From an uncultured Pelagibacteraceae bacterium (lineage in GTDB: Bacteria; Pseudomonadota; Alphaproteobacteria; Pelagibacterales; Pelagibacteraceae), in NCBI GenBank assembly GCA_902589315.1, contig CACISK010000006.1, forward strand, positions 1 through 53,812: DNA of 53,812 bases, given 5' to 3'. The position numbers and the translations under genes are program-made. The first letter of the stretch is position 1. Each line of letters begins with the position of its first letter. Under the pieces are notes generated by a model that worked only from the letters and a program-made list of their open reading frames with translations, had not been told where the DNA came from and did not search any database. Shown in pieces: positions 8,480 to 17,898 of the stretch.

Positions 8480-8947
8480 TTAGTTTATCAAAAAAATGTT
8501 TATATTTAAAAGCAATGCAAAACAACACCATAACAAATATGGAATCATCAAATACATGCTTAATTGACTTATATTCTTATATTTAAATACCAATAAAACA
8601 ATAAATATAATTAACACAACAAGATTTAAAATTGCTAAAGAAATATTATGGAAACCAAAGAAAACAACACTCCAAGTTGTATTAAAAAAAAGATGAATGA
8701 AATATAAAAATACAATATTTAAATTTTTTGTGTTTTTATGCCACGCATTCCATATGGCTATTGTCATAAATAAATAAAGTAATGTCCATACTGGCCCAAA
8801 TATCCAATCTGGTGGATTGTATTGAGGTTTAGATAAATTTGAATACCAAGGTTCTTTAAAATTTATAGTAACCAAACCTCCTATAAAAGAAGCTGAAAAC
8901 GTAGTAATTGCAAAGAGAATAAAAGATAAAATTTTATTTTTTAGCAT
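8480..8947 (-). CDS. tspO: TspO/MBR-family membrane protein
   Basis: A 155-residue five-helix membrane protein of the tryptophan-rich sensory protein/benzodiazepine receptor family. The diagnostic WYSNLSKPQYNPPDWIFGPVW lies at about residues 34-54, followed by LLYLFMTIAIWNAWH and NTTWSVVFFGF. Family members bind porphyrins and cholesterol-like ligands and act in tetrapyrrole-linked or stress signalling, for example in Rhodobacter. The first hydrophobic segment is helix 1, not a cleaved signal. It is the upstream gene of a pair with the FAD oxidoreductase (one base apart) and is divergent from the SDR gene (24-base gap). Confidence 0.93.
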   Translation of the reverse strand: MLKNKILSFILFAITTFSASFIGGLVTINFKEPWYSNLSKPQYNPPDWIFGPVWTLLYLFMTIAIWNAWHKNTKNLNIVFLYFIHLFFNTTWSVVFFGFHNISLAILNLVVLIIFIVLLVFKYKNISQLSMYLMIPYLLWCCFALLLNINIFLIN

Positions 8948-8971
8948 TTAAGTACTATACAGCAGTTAAAT

Positions 8972-9730
8972 ATGAATAAAAAAGTAATTTGGATCACCGG
9001 CGGAAGCACAGGAATTGGCAAAGCACTTGCGTTAAAATTTGCTAATAATGGATGGACAGTTGCTATTTCTGCAAGAAGAGAAAATTTATTAAAAGAAATC
9101 GAAGATAAGCATCAAAGTATTAAATCTTTTCCACTTGATGTAAATGATAAGGAAAAGTGTAAGTCTGTTTTTGAAAATATAAAAAAGGAACTTGGTGACA
9201 TCGAAATTTGTTTTTTTTCTACGGGTACTTGGGATCCAAAAAAAGAAAGAGAAATTGATTTAGAACAAATTGAAAAAGTATTTAAAGTAAATTTTTTTGG
9301 AACATTAAATTGTATAAAAGCAGTTGAAACTCATTTTCGAGAAAGAGGAAAAGGTATTATTACCATTGTATCTTCGATTGCAGGATACAAAGGCTTACCT
9401 AACTCAAATGGCTATGGACCATCCAAAGCTGCTTTAAGTAATCTTGCTGAAAGTTTACATTTTGATTTTGGAAGATATGGCGTGAGGGTTTGTTTAGTTT
9501 CTCCAGGTTTTATCAAAACACCAATGACTGATAAGAATGATTTTAAGATGCCTTTTCTAAAAACTCCAGAATTCTCGGCAGATAAAATTTATGATGGGCT
9601 TATTAATGGTTCTAATTTTGAAATACACTACCCAAAAGAATTAACTTTGATCCTTAAATTTTTAAAAATAATACCTGATGGATTATATTTTTATTTAATA
9701 CGGAAATTAACTAAATTACAAAAAAAATAA
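8972..9730 (+). CDS. Short-chain dehydrogenase/reductase
   Basis: A 252-residue classical SDR. The cofactor motif TGGSTGIGKALALKF is at residues 8-22, the catalytic Ser lies in IVSSIAGYKG, and the YxxxK dyad is in NGYGPSKAAL. The C-terminus carries extra basic residues and a short hydrophobic region (LYFYLIRKLTKLQ) that could associate with membrane. It is divergent from tspO and convergent with the DUF3833 gene, 2 bases apart. SDR genes commonly neighbour the FAD/DUF1365/Cfa cluster in other proteobacteria, so a role in lipid oxidation-reduction is possible. Substrate unknown. Confidence 0.88.
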   Translation: MNKKVIWITGGSTGIGKALALKFANNGWTVAISARRENLLKEIEDKHQSIKSFPLDVNDKEKCKSVFENIKKELGDIEICFFSTGTWDPKKEREIDLEQIEKVFKVNFFGTLNCIKAVETHFRERGKGIITIVSSIAGYKGLPNSNGYGPSKAALSNLAESLHFDFGRYGVRVCLVSPGFIKTPMTDKNDFKMPFLKTPEFSADKIYDGLINGSNFEIHYPKELTLILKFLKIIPDGLYFYLIRKLTKLQKK

Positions 9731-9732
9731 AA

Positions 9733-10281
9733 TTAATCTTTAACAAACATCACAGTCAACTCTGCAACTTTAATTCCAAATTTTGTCATCTTAGCTCTGT
9801 TGATAGCTACTCTTTCGTCTTGTATAAATATCCAATCGTCAAAAGTAATTTTGATATTTTTTCCTTTCACTGGAACTAATAAAACATACTCAAATTTAAA
9901 TGCTGGGCCATACGAATACCCCCTAGCCTTTCCAACTACATCGCCTGCGGTTCCCTCATAATTATGTTCATCAATTTTATCTATTACCCATTGCCTATTT
10001 TGTATTTCACCGTCATTCCAAATAAATTTTTCATCTAATATAAGTTGTTTGCCATCCCACTTACCGTCTAAGTCTGCTGAAAATTGTCTTGTAACTTTAC
10101 CTGATCTGTTTTGGAGTATGCCCCAAGCTTTGACGTTTCCACTTAAATATTCTTCAATTATTAATCTTGGTTTTTGATCTTTAAAATCTTCTGGTTTCAT
10201 AGATTGATTATTTATACAGCTTGTAATTAATCCTGTAAAAATTATCAATAAAAATACTTTAAAAAAATTTTTTTTAATCAT
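9733..10281 (-). CDS. DUF3833-family lipoprotein
   Basis: A 182-residue protein with an N-terminal lipoprotein signal: MIKKN, a hydrophobic core and the lipobox GLITSC, so Cys22 is probably lipidated. The body has the DUF3833 pattern: KAWGILQNRSGKVTRQF, WDGKQLILDEKFIWNDGE, YEGTAGDVVGKARGYSYGPAF and a C-terminal DDWIFIQDERVAINRAKMTKFG. It is the last gene of the run that includes the Cfa-like methyltransferase, DUF1365 protein and FAD oxidoreductase, one base after the methyltransferase stop. DUF3833 proteins recur in this cluster in many proteobacteria. A lipid-binding periplasmic or outer-membrane role is inferred; the biochemistry is unknown. Confidence 0.88.
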   Translation of the reverse strand: MIKKNFFKVFLLIIFTGLITSCINNQSMKPEDFKDQKPRLIIEEYLSGNVKAWGILQNRSGKVTRQFSADLDGKWDGKQLILDEKFIWNDGEIQNRQWVIDKIDEHNYEGTAGDVVGKARGYSYGPAFKFEYVLLVPVKGKNIKITFDDWIFIQDERVAINRAKMTKFGIKVAELTVMFVKD

Positions 10282-10282
10282 A

Positions 10283-11464
10283 TTAAATTTTATTTTGCAT
10301 GGAAAATTGAATTAAATCTATATTCTTTGATTTAAACCCTGCTTCACAATATGACAAATAAAAATGCCACATACGTTTAAATTTATTATCAAATCCATGT
10401 TTTGAAATCTCTTCCCATTTTTTTAGAAATTCATCTCTCCATATTTTTAATGTACTGGAATAGTGAGATCCATATGATTCATATTTTTTAATTTCTAAAC
10501 CGTTGCTACTAGATAAATCATATAATTTTTTTTTTGATGGCAAAAAACCTCCAGGAAATATGTATTTTTGTATAAAGTCTTCTTTGGTTTTATATCTGTC
10601 AAATAAACTATCATCGATTGTTATCGCTTGTATCGCGGCCCTTCCATTCTCAGATAGATTTTTTTTAATACTTTTAAAATAATTGACTAAATAATTTTGC
10701 CCAACCGCTTCTATCATTTCTATAGATGCGATAGAGTCATATTTGTCTTTTACATCTCTATAATCTTTCAAAAATATATTCACTTTTTCATTCAATCCAT
10801 TTTCAAATATTCTTTTTTTTGAAAATTCAAATTGCTCTTTAGAAATTGTTATACAATCTAATTTTACATCATAATTTTTACCCACATATTCAGCAAAGCC
10901 ACCCCAGCCACAGCCAATTTCTAAAATTTTATTTCCTACATTTGGCTTTATTAATTCTGTAAGCTTTTTATATTTATTTAATTGAGCAGAAAATAAATCG
11001 TCTTTTTGTTTTTCAAAAATTGCACTTGAATAAGTGAGTGAAGGATCTAACCATAATGAAAAGAAATCATTTCCCAAATCATAATGTTTTGAAATATTTT
11101 TCTTACTCCTACTCTTGTTATTATTTATGAAAATACTCTTTAGTTTATTAATCATTGATAAATCAAAAATACCTGAAAATTTATAAACAAGCTTTATATT
11201 TTTAGCTGTTATTTCTATTAGATTAGTTAGATTATCTGTTTCAAATTCATTTCGCATGTAAGCTTCCGCAAGTCCTACACTTCCTGATTTAATTATTTGA
11301 AGTGTTAAACCAGGTTTGTTAATTTTAACCTTAGCTCTTAATAATTCACTCTCATTGCCAAACTTATATATTTTGCTGTCATGATTTTGAATTTCAAGAA
11401 ATCCATGCTTTATTAGTTTGAGAGAATTAAATACGATTTTATCTGACAAAAGATTAAAATTCAT
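10283..11464 (-). CDS. Cyclopropane-fatty-acyl-phospholipid synthase-like SAM methyltransferase
   Basis: A 393-residue SAM-dependent enzyme acting on unsaturated phospholipid acyl chains. The N-terminal lipid-binding domain carries GSVGLAEAYMRNEFETDNL, then HYDLGNDFFSLWLDPSLTYSS, the SAM motif LEIGCGWGGFAEYVG (181-195), DYRDV and C-terminal RMWHFYLSYCEAGF. Aligned by memory to E. coli Cfa, Glu239 and Tyr317 are kept (Glu252, Tyr335), but two residues around the bicarbonate site differ: Cys139 is Ser147 and His266 is Gln279. It may therefore catalyse simple methylation rather than cyclopropane formation. It overlaps the DUF1365 gene by 4 bases and belongs to the FAD/DUF1365/Cfa/DUF3833 cluster. 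Confidence 0.88.
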   Translation of the reverse strand: MNFNLLSDKIVFNSLKLIKHGFLEIQNHDSKIYKFGNESELLRAKVKINKPGLTLQIIKSGSVGLAEAYMRNEFETDNLTNLIEITAKNIKLVYKFSGIFDLSMINKLKSIFINNNKSRSKKNISKHYDLGNDFFSLWLDPSLTYSSAIFEKQKDDLFSAQLNKYKKLTELIKPNVGNKILEIGCGWGGFAEYVGKNYDVKLDCITISKEQFEFSKKRIFENGLNEKVNIFLKDYRDVKDKYDSIASIEMIEAVGQNYLVNYFKSIKKNLSENGRAAIQAITIDDSLFDRYKTKEDFIQKYIFPGGFLPSKKKLYDLSSSNGLEIKKYESYGSHYSSTLKIWRDEFLKKWEEISKHGFDNKFKRMWHFYLSYCEAGFKSKNIDLIQFSMQNKI

Positions 11465-12228
11465 TTTTTTTCAAACGTAATATTATTTTTTATTTTTATG
11501 TTTTTTTTTACTAACTTAACTCCCTTTAACCATAATTTTAATGCTTCAAAATGAATTGCGGCAATAACTTTAAAGGTCATTAACGGGTGAGAAATATAAG
11601 ATATAAGCATATTTTTATTGTTAATTTCTTTTGCAACCCCATCTTGTGAAGCATATAACAATTTTCCCTCCATATCACTTTGATCAATTATTACGGATAA
11701 CATTTTTTCAGGTTTGAGGATTCTAAAATTGTATTTACTTTTCATTTCAATAAATGGTGAAACGAAAAACTTCTTCTCACAGCTATTTGTAATTATTTTT
11801 TCGTCTTTGACTTTAAATATATAAGTATGTTGCTCACCAAATGTATTTTTAACTTCATACAATATAGCTATAATTTTTGAATGATTATCATAAACGAAAA
11901 AAATACTTAATGGATTAAATACGTAACCAAATATTCTAGGATAACAAAGCAATTTTACCTTTATGTTTTCAAATTGAATGTTGTTTGATTTTAAATTTTC
12001 TATTACCCAGGCTTTTAAATCACTACCATCTCTAGGTCCGTGATCTTTGTCATAAAAACTTAAAATATTAAAACTATTGTTAGAAAAAATTTTAATTTTT
12101 TTTTGTATCAAATTAATTTCATCAAGATCTAAAAAGAGTGAGAAAACGTTGTATTTAAAAAAGTGATATTTTGGCTTAAATCTTTTATGAATTACTTTAC
12201 CTTCGTAAATATTGGAATTTTTAATCAT
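11461..12228 (-). CDS. DUF1365-family protein
   Basis: A 255-residue protein of the DUF1365 family. Signature segments: IYEGKVIHKRFKPKYHFFKYNVFSL at the start, DHGPRDGSDLKAWV, YPRIFGYVFNPLSIFFVYD, NTFGEQHTYIF and a C-terminal SHPLMTFKVIAAIHFEALKLWLKG. It has no signal peptide. DUF1365 genes almost always sit between an FAD-dependent amine oxidase-like gene and a Cfa-like methyltransferase, as here (8-base overlap upstream, 4-base downstream), which implies one pathway acting on membrane fatty acids. The biochemical role is not known to me. Confidence 0.88.
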   Translation of the reverse strand: MIKNSNIYEGKVIHKRFKPKYHFFKYNVFSLFLDLDEINLIQKKIKIFSNNSFNILSFYDKDHGPRDGSDLKAWVIENLKSNNIQFENIKVKLLCYPRIFGYVFNPLSIFFVYDNHSKIIAILYEVKNTFGEQHTYIFKVKDEKIITNSCEKKFFVSPFIEMKSKYNFRILKPEKMLSVIIDQSDMEGKLLYASQDGVAKEINNKNMLISYISHPLMTFKVIAAIHFEALKLWLKGVKLVKKNIKIKNNITFEKK

Positions 12229-13459
12229 TTAGGTTTTCAATCATATTAATGGATGATTTTATTCCATCTTCATGAAAACCGTAACCAAAATAACTTCCAC
12301 AAAACAATACATTTCTTTTATTTTGTATTTCTTTTAATAACTTTTGATTATTCAAAGCATCTTGATCAAAATAAGGGTGGGTAAAATTAACTTTTTGTAG
12401 GATTTTTTTTTGATCTATTTCAAAAAAAGGATTTAAGGTTAAGAAAATATTTTTTTCTGTTTTCAGATTTTGTAATAAGTTCAACCAATAAGTTAATGAT
12501 GTCTTACTAATATCTGATTTATCAACTGAGGAATTCCATGAAGACCAAACTTTTTTATTATTTGGCATACATACATCATCAGTATGTATTACTGCTAAAT
12601 TTGATTTGTATTTGAAATTTGATAGTATTTTTTTTTCATCCTCAGTCGGCTCACTCAAAATTTTCAATGCATCATCTGCATGAGTAGCGATGACAACTTT
12701 ATCATAATCAAAAAATTCGTTGCTAGCACCGTAATATACTTGAACACCAATTTTATTTCTTTTTATCGAACTAATTTTATAATTTTTAAAATATTCTCCG
12801 CTTATTTGAGTTAATACTTTCTCTACATAAGTTCTGCTTCTTTTGGTAACTGTGTACCATTGTGGTCTATTTTTTAATTTAAAAAGTCCATGATTTTGAA
12901 AAAATTTTAAGAAAAATTTAATTGGCATTTGATTTGCTTCTACTGGTGGCATAGACCAGATTGCAGAAACCATTGGGATAAGATGAAAATTAATAAAATT
13001 TTTTGACCATTTATTTTTTTCAAGAAATTCACCAAGGGTAATCTCTTCATTTAAACTTTTAATTTGATCACACTTTTTGTAGAAGTTTATAATATCAAAA
13101 AACATTTTTAAAAATTTTAAATTAAAAAGATTAGCTTTATTTGCAAAAATTCCGTTTAAACCTCTGCCACAATATTCATAATTTGTATCTTTTACAGAAA
13201 CAGAAAATGACATATCGCTTTTTTCAATTTCAATTTTTAATTCGTTAAAAAAATTTATGAGATTTGGATAAGTTTCATGATTAAAAACAATAAAGCCAAT
13301 ATCTACAGGAACTTTTTTACCATTGATTAAAGTATCTAAGGTATATGAATGACCACCAAAATGATCTTCACTTTCAAATAAATCAACATGGTGTTTTTTG
13401 GAAAGCTTTTGTGCTGCTGATAAACCAGAGATTCCTGATCCAATTACTGCAATTCGCAT
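12221..13459 (-). CDS. FAD-dependent amine oxidase-like protein (lipid-modification cluster)
   Basis: A 412-residue NAD/FAD-binding protein of the amine oxidase/phytoene desaturase superfamily. The N-terminal MRIAVIGSGISGLSAAQKLSKKHHVDLFE is a Rossmann FAD motif, followed by GGHSYTLDTLINGKKVPVDIGFIVFN and the C-terminal NVLFCGSYFGYGFHEDGI. The family is conserved beside DUF1365 and Cfa-like genes; in Rhodobacter, genes of this kind have been tied to desaturation in methylated furan fatty acid synthesis, as I recall. Its ATG is 26 bases after the gcvP stop on the same strand with no visible terminator, so it could be read from the gcv operon. Confidence 0.86.
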   Translation of the reverse strand: MRIAVIGSGISGLSAAQKLSKKHHVDLFESEDHFGGHSYTLDTLINGKKVPVDIGFIVFNHETYPNLINFFNELKIEIEKSDMSFSVSVKDTNYEYCGRGLNGIFANKANLFNLKFLKMFFDIINFYKKCDQIKSLNEEITLGEFLEKNKWSKNFINFHLIPMVSAIWSMPPVEANQMPIKFFLKFFQNHGLFKLKNRPQWYTVTKRSRTYVEKVLTQISGEYFKNYKISSIKRNKIGVQVYYGASNEFFDYDKVVIATHADDALKILSEPTEDEKKILSNFKYKSNLAVIHTDDVCMPNNKKVWSSWNSSVDKSDISKTSLTYWLNLLQNLKTEKNIFLTLNPFFEIDQKKILQKVNFTHPYFDQDALNNQKLLKEIQNKRNVLFCGSYFGYGFHEDGIKSSINMIENLND

Positions 13460-13485
13460 TAAGGCTATGCTGCGTCTTCTTTAAA

Positions 13486-16335
13486 CTAATCCATGCTTGG
13501 GCATGTGCAGAATATATTTTTATCTCCATAAACATTGTCTACCCGGGCAACTGGAGGCCAAAATTTATTTTGTTTTAGAAAACTTGCAGGATATGCTGCT
13601 TCTTGTCTTGAATATTTATGTTCCCATACATCTGATGATAATTCAGTATCAGTGTGAGGAGCATTTTTAATTGGATTGTCAACTTTATCAAATTCACCTG
13701 ATTTAATTTTTTCAATTTCTTGTTTAATCTTAATTAAAGTGTCACAAAATCTGTCTATTTCTGACAAGCCTTCACTTTCAGTTGGCTCTATCATCATAGT
13801 GCCAGCAACAGGCCATGACATAGTTGGTGCGTGAAATCCAAAATCTATCATTCTTTTAGCAATATCTTCTTCTGTTACCCCTGTTTCAGATTTAATATTT
13901 CTAATATCAATTATGCACTCATGTGCAACATTTCCATTTGCACCTTTGTACAAAATCGGAAAGTGATCTTTTAATCTGTGAGCAATATAATTTGCGTTTA
14001 AAATTGCAACTTGGGTAGCAAGCTTTAATCCTGCTGATCCCATCATTTTAATATACATCCAAGAGATTGATAGAATACTTGAGCTACCCCAAGGAGCTGC
14101 TGATACTGCTCCAATTCCACTTGTTGGTCCGCAATCTTTTATTACTGGATGATTAGGCAGATAAACTTGTAAATGTTTTTTACAAGCTATAGGTCCCATT
14201 CCAGGTCCACCACCACCGTGAGGAATACAAAATGTTTTATGCAGATTAATATGACAAACATCTGGACCAAAATTTCCAGGCTTTGCAACTCCAACAAGGG
14301 CATTTAAATTTGCTCCATCCATATAGACCTGTCCACCATGTTTATGAACTAACTCACAAATATCTTTTATTTTTTCCTCAAATACTCCATGGGTAGATGG
14401 GTAAGTTACCATTAAAGCTGCGAGATTTTCCGAATGTTGCTCTACTTTTTTCTTTAAATCATCGAAATCTACATTTCCCTCTTTATCACAATTAACGACA
14501 ACCACTTTCATTCCAACCATTTGTGCGCTTGCTGGATTTGTACCATGTGCCGAACTTGGGATTAAACATATATTACGATGAGCTTCATCTCTATCTAAGT
14601 GATACTTTCTTATAACCATTAGACCTGCATATTCTCCTTGGGCGCCTGCATTAGGTTGTAGAGAAACACCGGAAAAACCTGTTATAGATCTCAACCAATT
14701 TTTTAAATCAGTAAACAAATCTCTAAAACCTTCCATTTGTTCAACTGGAACAAAAGGATGAGGTTCTGCAAATTCTTTCCAAGAAATCGGGATCATTTCA
14801 GCAGCAGCATTTAACTTCATTGTGCACGACCCAAGTGCTATCATAGTTCTATTCAATGCTATATCCTTATCCTCTAGCTTTTTAAGATATCTAAGCATTT
14901 CAGTTTCTGAATGATATAATTTAAAAATTGGATGCTCTAAATATTTTGAAGTTCTTAATAAATTTTTTGGTAAATTAGGTAATTTAACTGAAGGATCCTC
15001 TTTTTTTATTGATTCTGCAGCGTTAAAAATTTTTAATAATTGATTTACTCTATAAACGTTTTTTCTTTCATCGAAAGAGACAGCAAGCATTTCAGAATTT
15101 ACTTTTCGTATATTAACTTTATGATTTAGAGCATTTTTATAAATTTGATCAGTCTTTTCTTTGGTAATAATTGTAACAGTATCAAAAAAATAATCAGAAT
15201 AAATTTCATAACCTGACTGTTTTATTTTATCAGCAAAACTTTTTGCTAATTGAGAAACTCTTTCAGAAATATTTTTAATTCCATCTGGACCATGATAAAT
15301 AGCATATGCTGCTGAAACAATTGCTAATAAAGCTTGTGCAGTACAAATATTGCTTGTCGCCTTATCTCTTCTGATGTGTTGCTCTCTAGTTTGTAAAGAT
15401 AATCTGTATGCCTTGTTGCCATGTCTATCAACTGACACTCCAACAATTCTACCAGGCATTGATCTCTTATACTCGTCTTTAGTTGCAAAAAATGCTGCAT
15501 GTGGACCTCCATACCCCATTGGTATTCCAAATCGTTGAGAGCTTCCTACTGCTATATCAGCACCAAGTTCTCTTGGAGTTTTTAATTTTGCTAAAGCTAA
15601 TAAATCACAAGCTAATACAGCCTTACCATTTTTTTTATGAATTTTGCTAATTGCTTCACTTGGGTCTTTAATATCTCCTAAAGTTCCGGGATATTGTAAA
15701 ATTCCGCAAACAAGATCTTCTTTTAATTGGTCTAAAACTTCATCTTCTTTTCCAACTAAAACTTTTAACCCCATTGGTTCAGCTCTAGTTTGAATTACAT
15801 TTATAGTTTGAGGATGACAATCCTCAGATACAAAAACTAAATTGCTATCTTTTTTATTTAATCTATGACTAAGGCCCACAGCTTCTGCTGCTGCTGTACC
15901 TTCATCCAATAAAGAAGCATTAGCGATATCCATTCCAGTAAAATCAACAATCATTTGTTGAAAGTTTAACAACATCTCAAGTCTCCCTTGAGCTACTTCA
16001 GGCTGATAAGGTGTATATGATGTATACCAACCTGGATTTTCTAAAATATTTCTTAAAATTACATATGGCGTATAAGTTCCATAATAACCCATTCCAATAA
16101 AATTTGAGTAAACATGATTTTTTTTTGAAATTGCTCTTAATTTTCTTAACGCCTCATATTCTGAATTAGACTCTCCAATATTAAGCTCACCTTTAAACAT
16201 TATTTTTTCTGGAACGGTGTTATTCATTAAATCATCAATTGATTGATAATTTAATTCTTTTAACATTTTTGATTGGTCTTCTTTAGAAGGTCCGATGTGT
16301 CTTTTTATAAAATCTTTTTCTGAATTTGGTAGCAT
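13486..16335 (-). CDS. gcvP: Glycine dehydrogenase (decarboxylating), P-protein
   Basis: The PLP enzyme of the glycine cleavage system. It decarboxylates glycine and passes the aminomethyl group to the lipoyl arm of GcvH. At 949 residues it is the fused alpha-beta single-chain form. The PLP lysine lies in CHINLHKTFCIPHGGGGPGMGP. Other family sequences include FIGMGYYGTYTP near residue 80, NASLLDEGTAAAEA near 140 and TMKLNAAAEMIPISW at the start of the C-terminal half. The ATG overlaps the gcvH stop by one base. It is the third gene of gcvTHP under the tandem glycine riboswitch. Confidence 0.98.
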   Translation of the reverse strand: MLPNSEKDFIKRHIGPSKEDQSKMLKELNYQSIDDLMNNTVPEKIMFKGELNIGESNSEYEALRKLRAISKKNHVYSNFIGMGYYGTYTPYVILRNILENPGWYTSYTPYQPEVAQGRLEMLLNFQQMIVDFTGMDIANASLLDEGTAAAEAVGLSHRLNKKDSNLVFVSEDCHPQTINVIQTRAEPMGLKVLVGKEDEVLDQLKEDLVCGILQYPGTLGDIKDPSEAISKIHKKNGKAVLACDLLALAKLKTPRELGADIAVGSSQRFGIPMGYGGPHAAFFATKDEYKRSMPGRIVGVSVDRHGNKAYRLSLQTREQHIRRDKATSNICTAQALLAIVSAAYAIYHGPDGIKNISERVSQLAKSFADKIKQSGYEIYSDYFFDTVTIITKEKTDQIYKNALNHKVNIRKVNSEMLAVSFDERKNVYRVNQLLKIFNAAESIKKEDPSVKLPNLPKNLLRTSKYLEHPIFKLYHSETEMLRYLKKLEDKDIALNRTMIALGSCTMKLNAAAEMIPISWKEFAEPHPFVPVEQMEGFRDLFTDLKNWLRSITGFSGVSLQPNAGAQGEYAGLMVIRKYHLDRDEAHRNICLIPSSAHGTNPASAQMVGMKVVVVNCDKEGNVDFDDLKKKVEQHSENLAALMVTYPSTHGVFEEKIKDICELVHKHGGQVYMDGANLNALVGVAKPGNFGPDVCHINLHKTFCIPHGGGGPGMGPIACKKHLQVYLPNHPVIKDCGPTSGIGAVSAAPWGSSSILSISWMYIKMMGSAGLKLATQVAILNANYIAHRLKDHFPILYKGANGNVAHECIIDIRNIKSETGVTEEDIAKRMIDFGFHAPTMSWPVAGTMMIEPTESEGLSEIDRFCDTLIKIKQEIEKIKSGEFDKVDNPIKNAPHTDTELSSDVWEHKYSRQEAAYPASFLKQNKFWPPVARVDNVYGDKNIFCTCPSMD

Positions 16336-16715
16336 TATGCTGATGTCTCCTTTGAAAATTTTTCATATTCCTCTTTATTCATTAGACTGTCCATTTCTTT
16401 TTTGTCTTTTATTTTAAGTTTAAAAAACCATGCAGACTCTTCTGGGTCTTCATTTATTTTTGATGGATCATCAACTATCATTTGATTTGTATCTATAACT
16501 TCTCCACTAACAGGAGTGTAAACATCGCTAGCAGCTTTCGTTGACTCAACCACTCCAGCAGTTCCATCTTTATCAACATGTGAACCTTTCTCTGGGAGTT
16601 CTGCAAATACTATATCCCCAAGCATTTCTGTTGCATGCTTAGTTATTCCAATTGTAGCTTCTTCTCCATCTAGTTTAATCCATTCATGTTCTTTTGAATA
16701 TTTAACCTCAGACAT
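16335..16715 (-). CDS. gcvH: Glycine cleavage system H protein
   Basis: The 126-residue lipoyl carrier that shuttles the aminomethyl intermediate between GcvP, GcvT and lipoamide dehydrogenase. The lipoylated lysine is Lys60 in [19 protein letters not shown], and the N-terminal [20 protein letters not shown] is typical of the family. It overlaps gcvT by 8 bases at its start and gcvP by one base at its end, so all three are translationally coupled. Length is normal. Confidence 0.98.
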   Translation of the reverse strand: MSEVKYSKEHEWIKLDGEEATIGITKHATEMLGDIVFAELPEKGSHVDKDGTAGVVESTKAASDVYTPVSGEVIDTNQMIVDDPSKINEDPEESAWFFKLKIKDKKEMDSLMNKEEYEKFSKETSA

Positions 16716-17814
16716 TAATTTCCCCTTTTACGTAATTTTTTTTATAAAACGGTAAGTTACAAATATTTGCAGGAATTTTTTTTCCTCTAACTTCAAGAAA
16801 TATTTTTGTATTTACAGTTGAATAACTATTATCGACATATCCCATTGCTATTGGATGTTCAACGCTCGGTCCAAATGTGCCACTTGTTACTTTCCCAATT
16901 TCTTGATTTTTATCATTGTAAATTTTGGTATTTCCTCTAGCAATTACTTTGCTGTCTGGTTTTATACCAACTCTTAATTTTTTTACTCCGCTTTGAAATT
17001 GATTTTTTAAAACTTCTGATCCAACAAATTCAGTCTCAATTCTGCTCTTAGGTATTGCCCATTTTAGATTAGCTTCGATAGGACTTGTATCATTGTTTAA
17101 ATCATTTCCATACAAGCAGAGTCCAGCTTCCATTCTTAATGTATCTCTTGCTCCTAAACCAATCAATTTAGATCCATTTTCTATAAAACTTTCTACAAAA
17201 GTTTCAGCATCACTATTTTTTATAGAAATTTCAAATCCATCCTCACCAGTATATCCTGATCTAGTTATGTATACTTTTTCATTTTTATAGACATAGTTGT
17301 TTCCGTTCATAAATTTTAGACTGTCACAACCAGGTATAACTTTATTTAAAACATTTTTTGCCTCAGGGCCCTGTAATGCAATTAATGACAATGACTCGTC
17401 AAGATTTAATTTATATTGATTATCAAGTTTAGATTTTATTACTTCATAATCATTGTACTTACATGCAGCATTCAAGATAATTAAAAATCCATCAGATGTT
17501 TTAGTAATTATCAGATCGTCCTGAATTCCTCCCTTGTTATTCATTAAAAATGAATACTTACTTTGATTAGTTTTCAATTTTTTCAAATCCGCAGGAAAAA
17601 TCTTCTCAAGATCATTTGTAAGATCATCACCACCCGATATAAATAATTGACCCATATGAGAAACATCAAAAATACCAGAGTGTGAACGTGTGTATTTATG
17701 CTCTTGTATAATTCCATCTTTATATTGGATGGGCATTTGATATCCAGCAAATTCTACAAGCTTTGCGCCGTACTTGATGTGGAGATTATTTAACGATGTT
17801 TTTTTTATACTCAT
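16708..17814 (-). CDS. gcvT: Glycine cleavage system aminomethyltransferase, T-protein
   Basis: A 368-residue tetrahydrofolate-dependent aminomethyltransferase that releases ammonia and makes 5,10-methylene-THF. Key regions: [20 protein letters not shown] and [13 protein letters not shown] near the start, [14 protein letters not shown] near residue 200, and [20 protein letters not shown] with the folate-binding acidic residues. It is the first gene of the gcv operon. Its ATG is the last triplet of a 12-base segment able to pair with the riboswitch linker, so initiation is probably controlled by glycine. Only a weak Shine-Dalgarno (AGAG) is present, and it lies inside that pairing segment. Confidence 0.97.
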   Translation of the reverse strand: MSIKKTSLNNLHIKYGAKLVEFAGYQMPIQYKDGIIQEHKYTRSHSGIFDVSHMGQLFISGGDDLTNDLEKIFPADLKKLKTNQSKYSFLMNNKGGIQDDLIITKTSDGFLIILNAACKYNDYEVIKSKLDNQYKLNLDESLSLIALQGPEAKNVLNKVIPGCDSLKFMNGNNYVYKNEKVYITRSGYTGEDGFEISIKNSDAETFVESFIENGSKLIGLGARDTLRMEAGLCLYGNDLNNDTSPIEANLKWAIPKSRIETEFVGSEVLKNQFQSGVKKLRVGIKPDSKVIARGNTKIYNDKNQEIGKVTSGTFGPSVEHPIAMGYVDNSYSTVNTKIFLEVRGKKIPANICNLPFYKKNYVKGEINV

Positions 17815-17898
17815 ATTAACTCTTTATGCCCCCTCTGTCTTTTTGCCTGAGAGATTTGCTCCTTCGGCGAGAATAATTCTCTTTCCAGAGTTAATATG
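17812..17898 (-). promoter_or_regulatory. Start-codon sequestering inverted repeat of the glycine riboswitch
   Basis: The 12 bases at 17898-17887 in the mRNA sense (CATATTAACTCT) are perfectly complementary to 17823-17812 (AGAGTTAATATG), which hold the weak Shine-Dalgarno and the gcvT start codon. The first arm covers the inter-aptamer linker and the first four bases (CTCT) of the aptamer 2 P1 helix, so the two structures exclude each other. Inferred action: without glycine the start codon is hidden; with glycine P1 forms and the start codon is freed. Confidence 0.7.

Noticed and set aside
10283-11464. Confident label as cyclopropane synthase (cfa)
   Set aside because: Two bicarbonate-site residues differ from E. 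coli Cfa and the gene neighbourhood points to another acyl-chain methylation, so no symbol was given.
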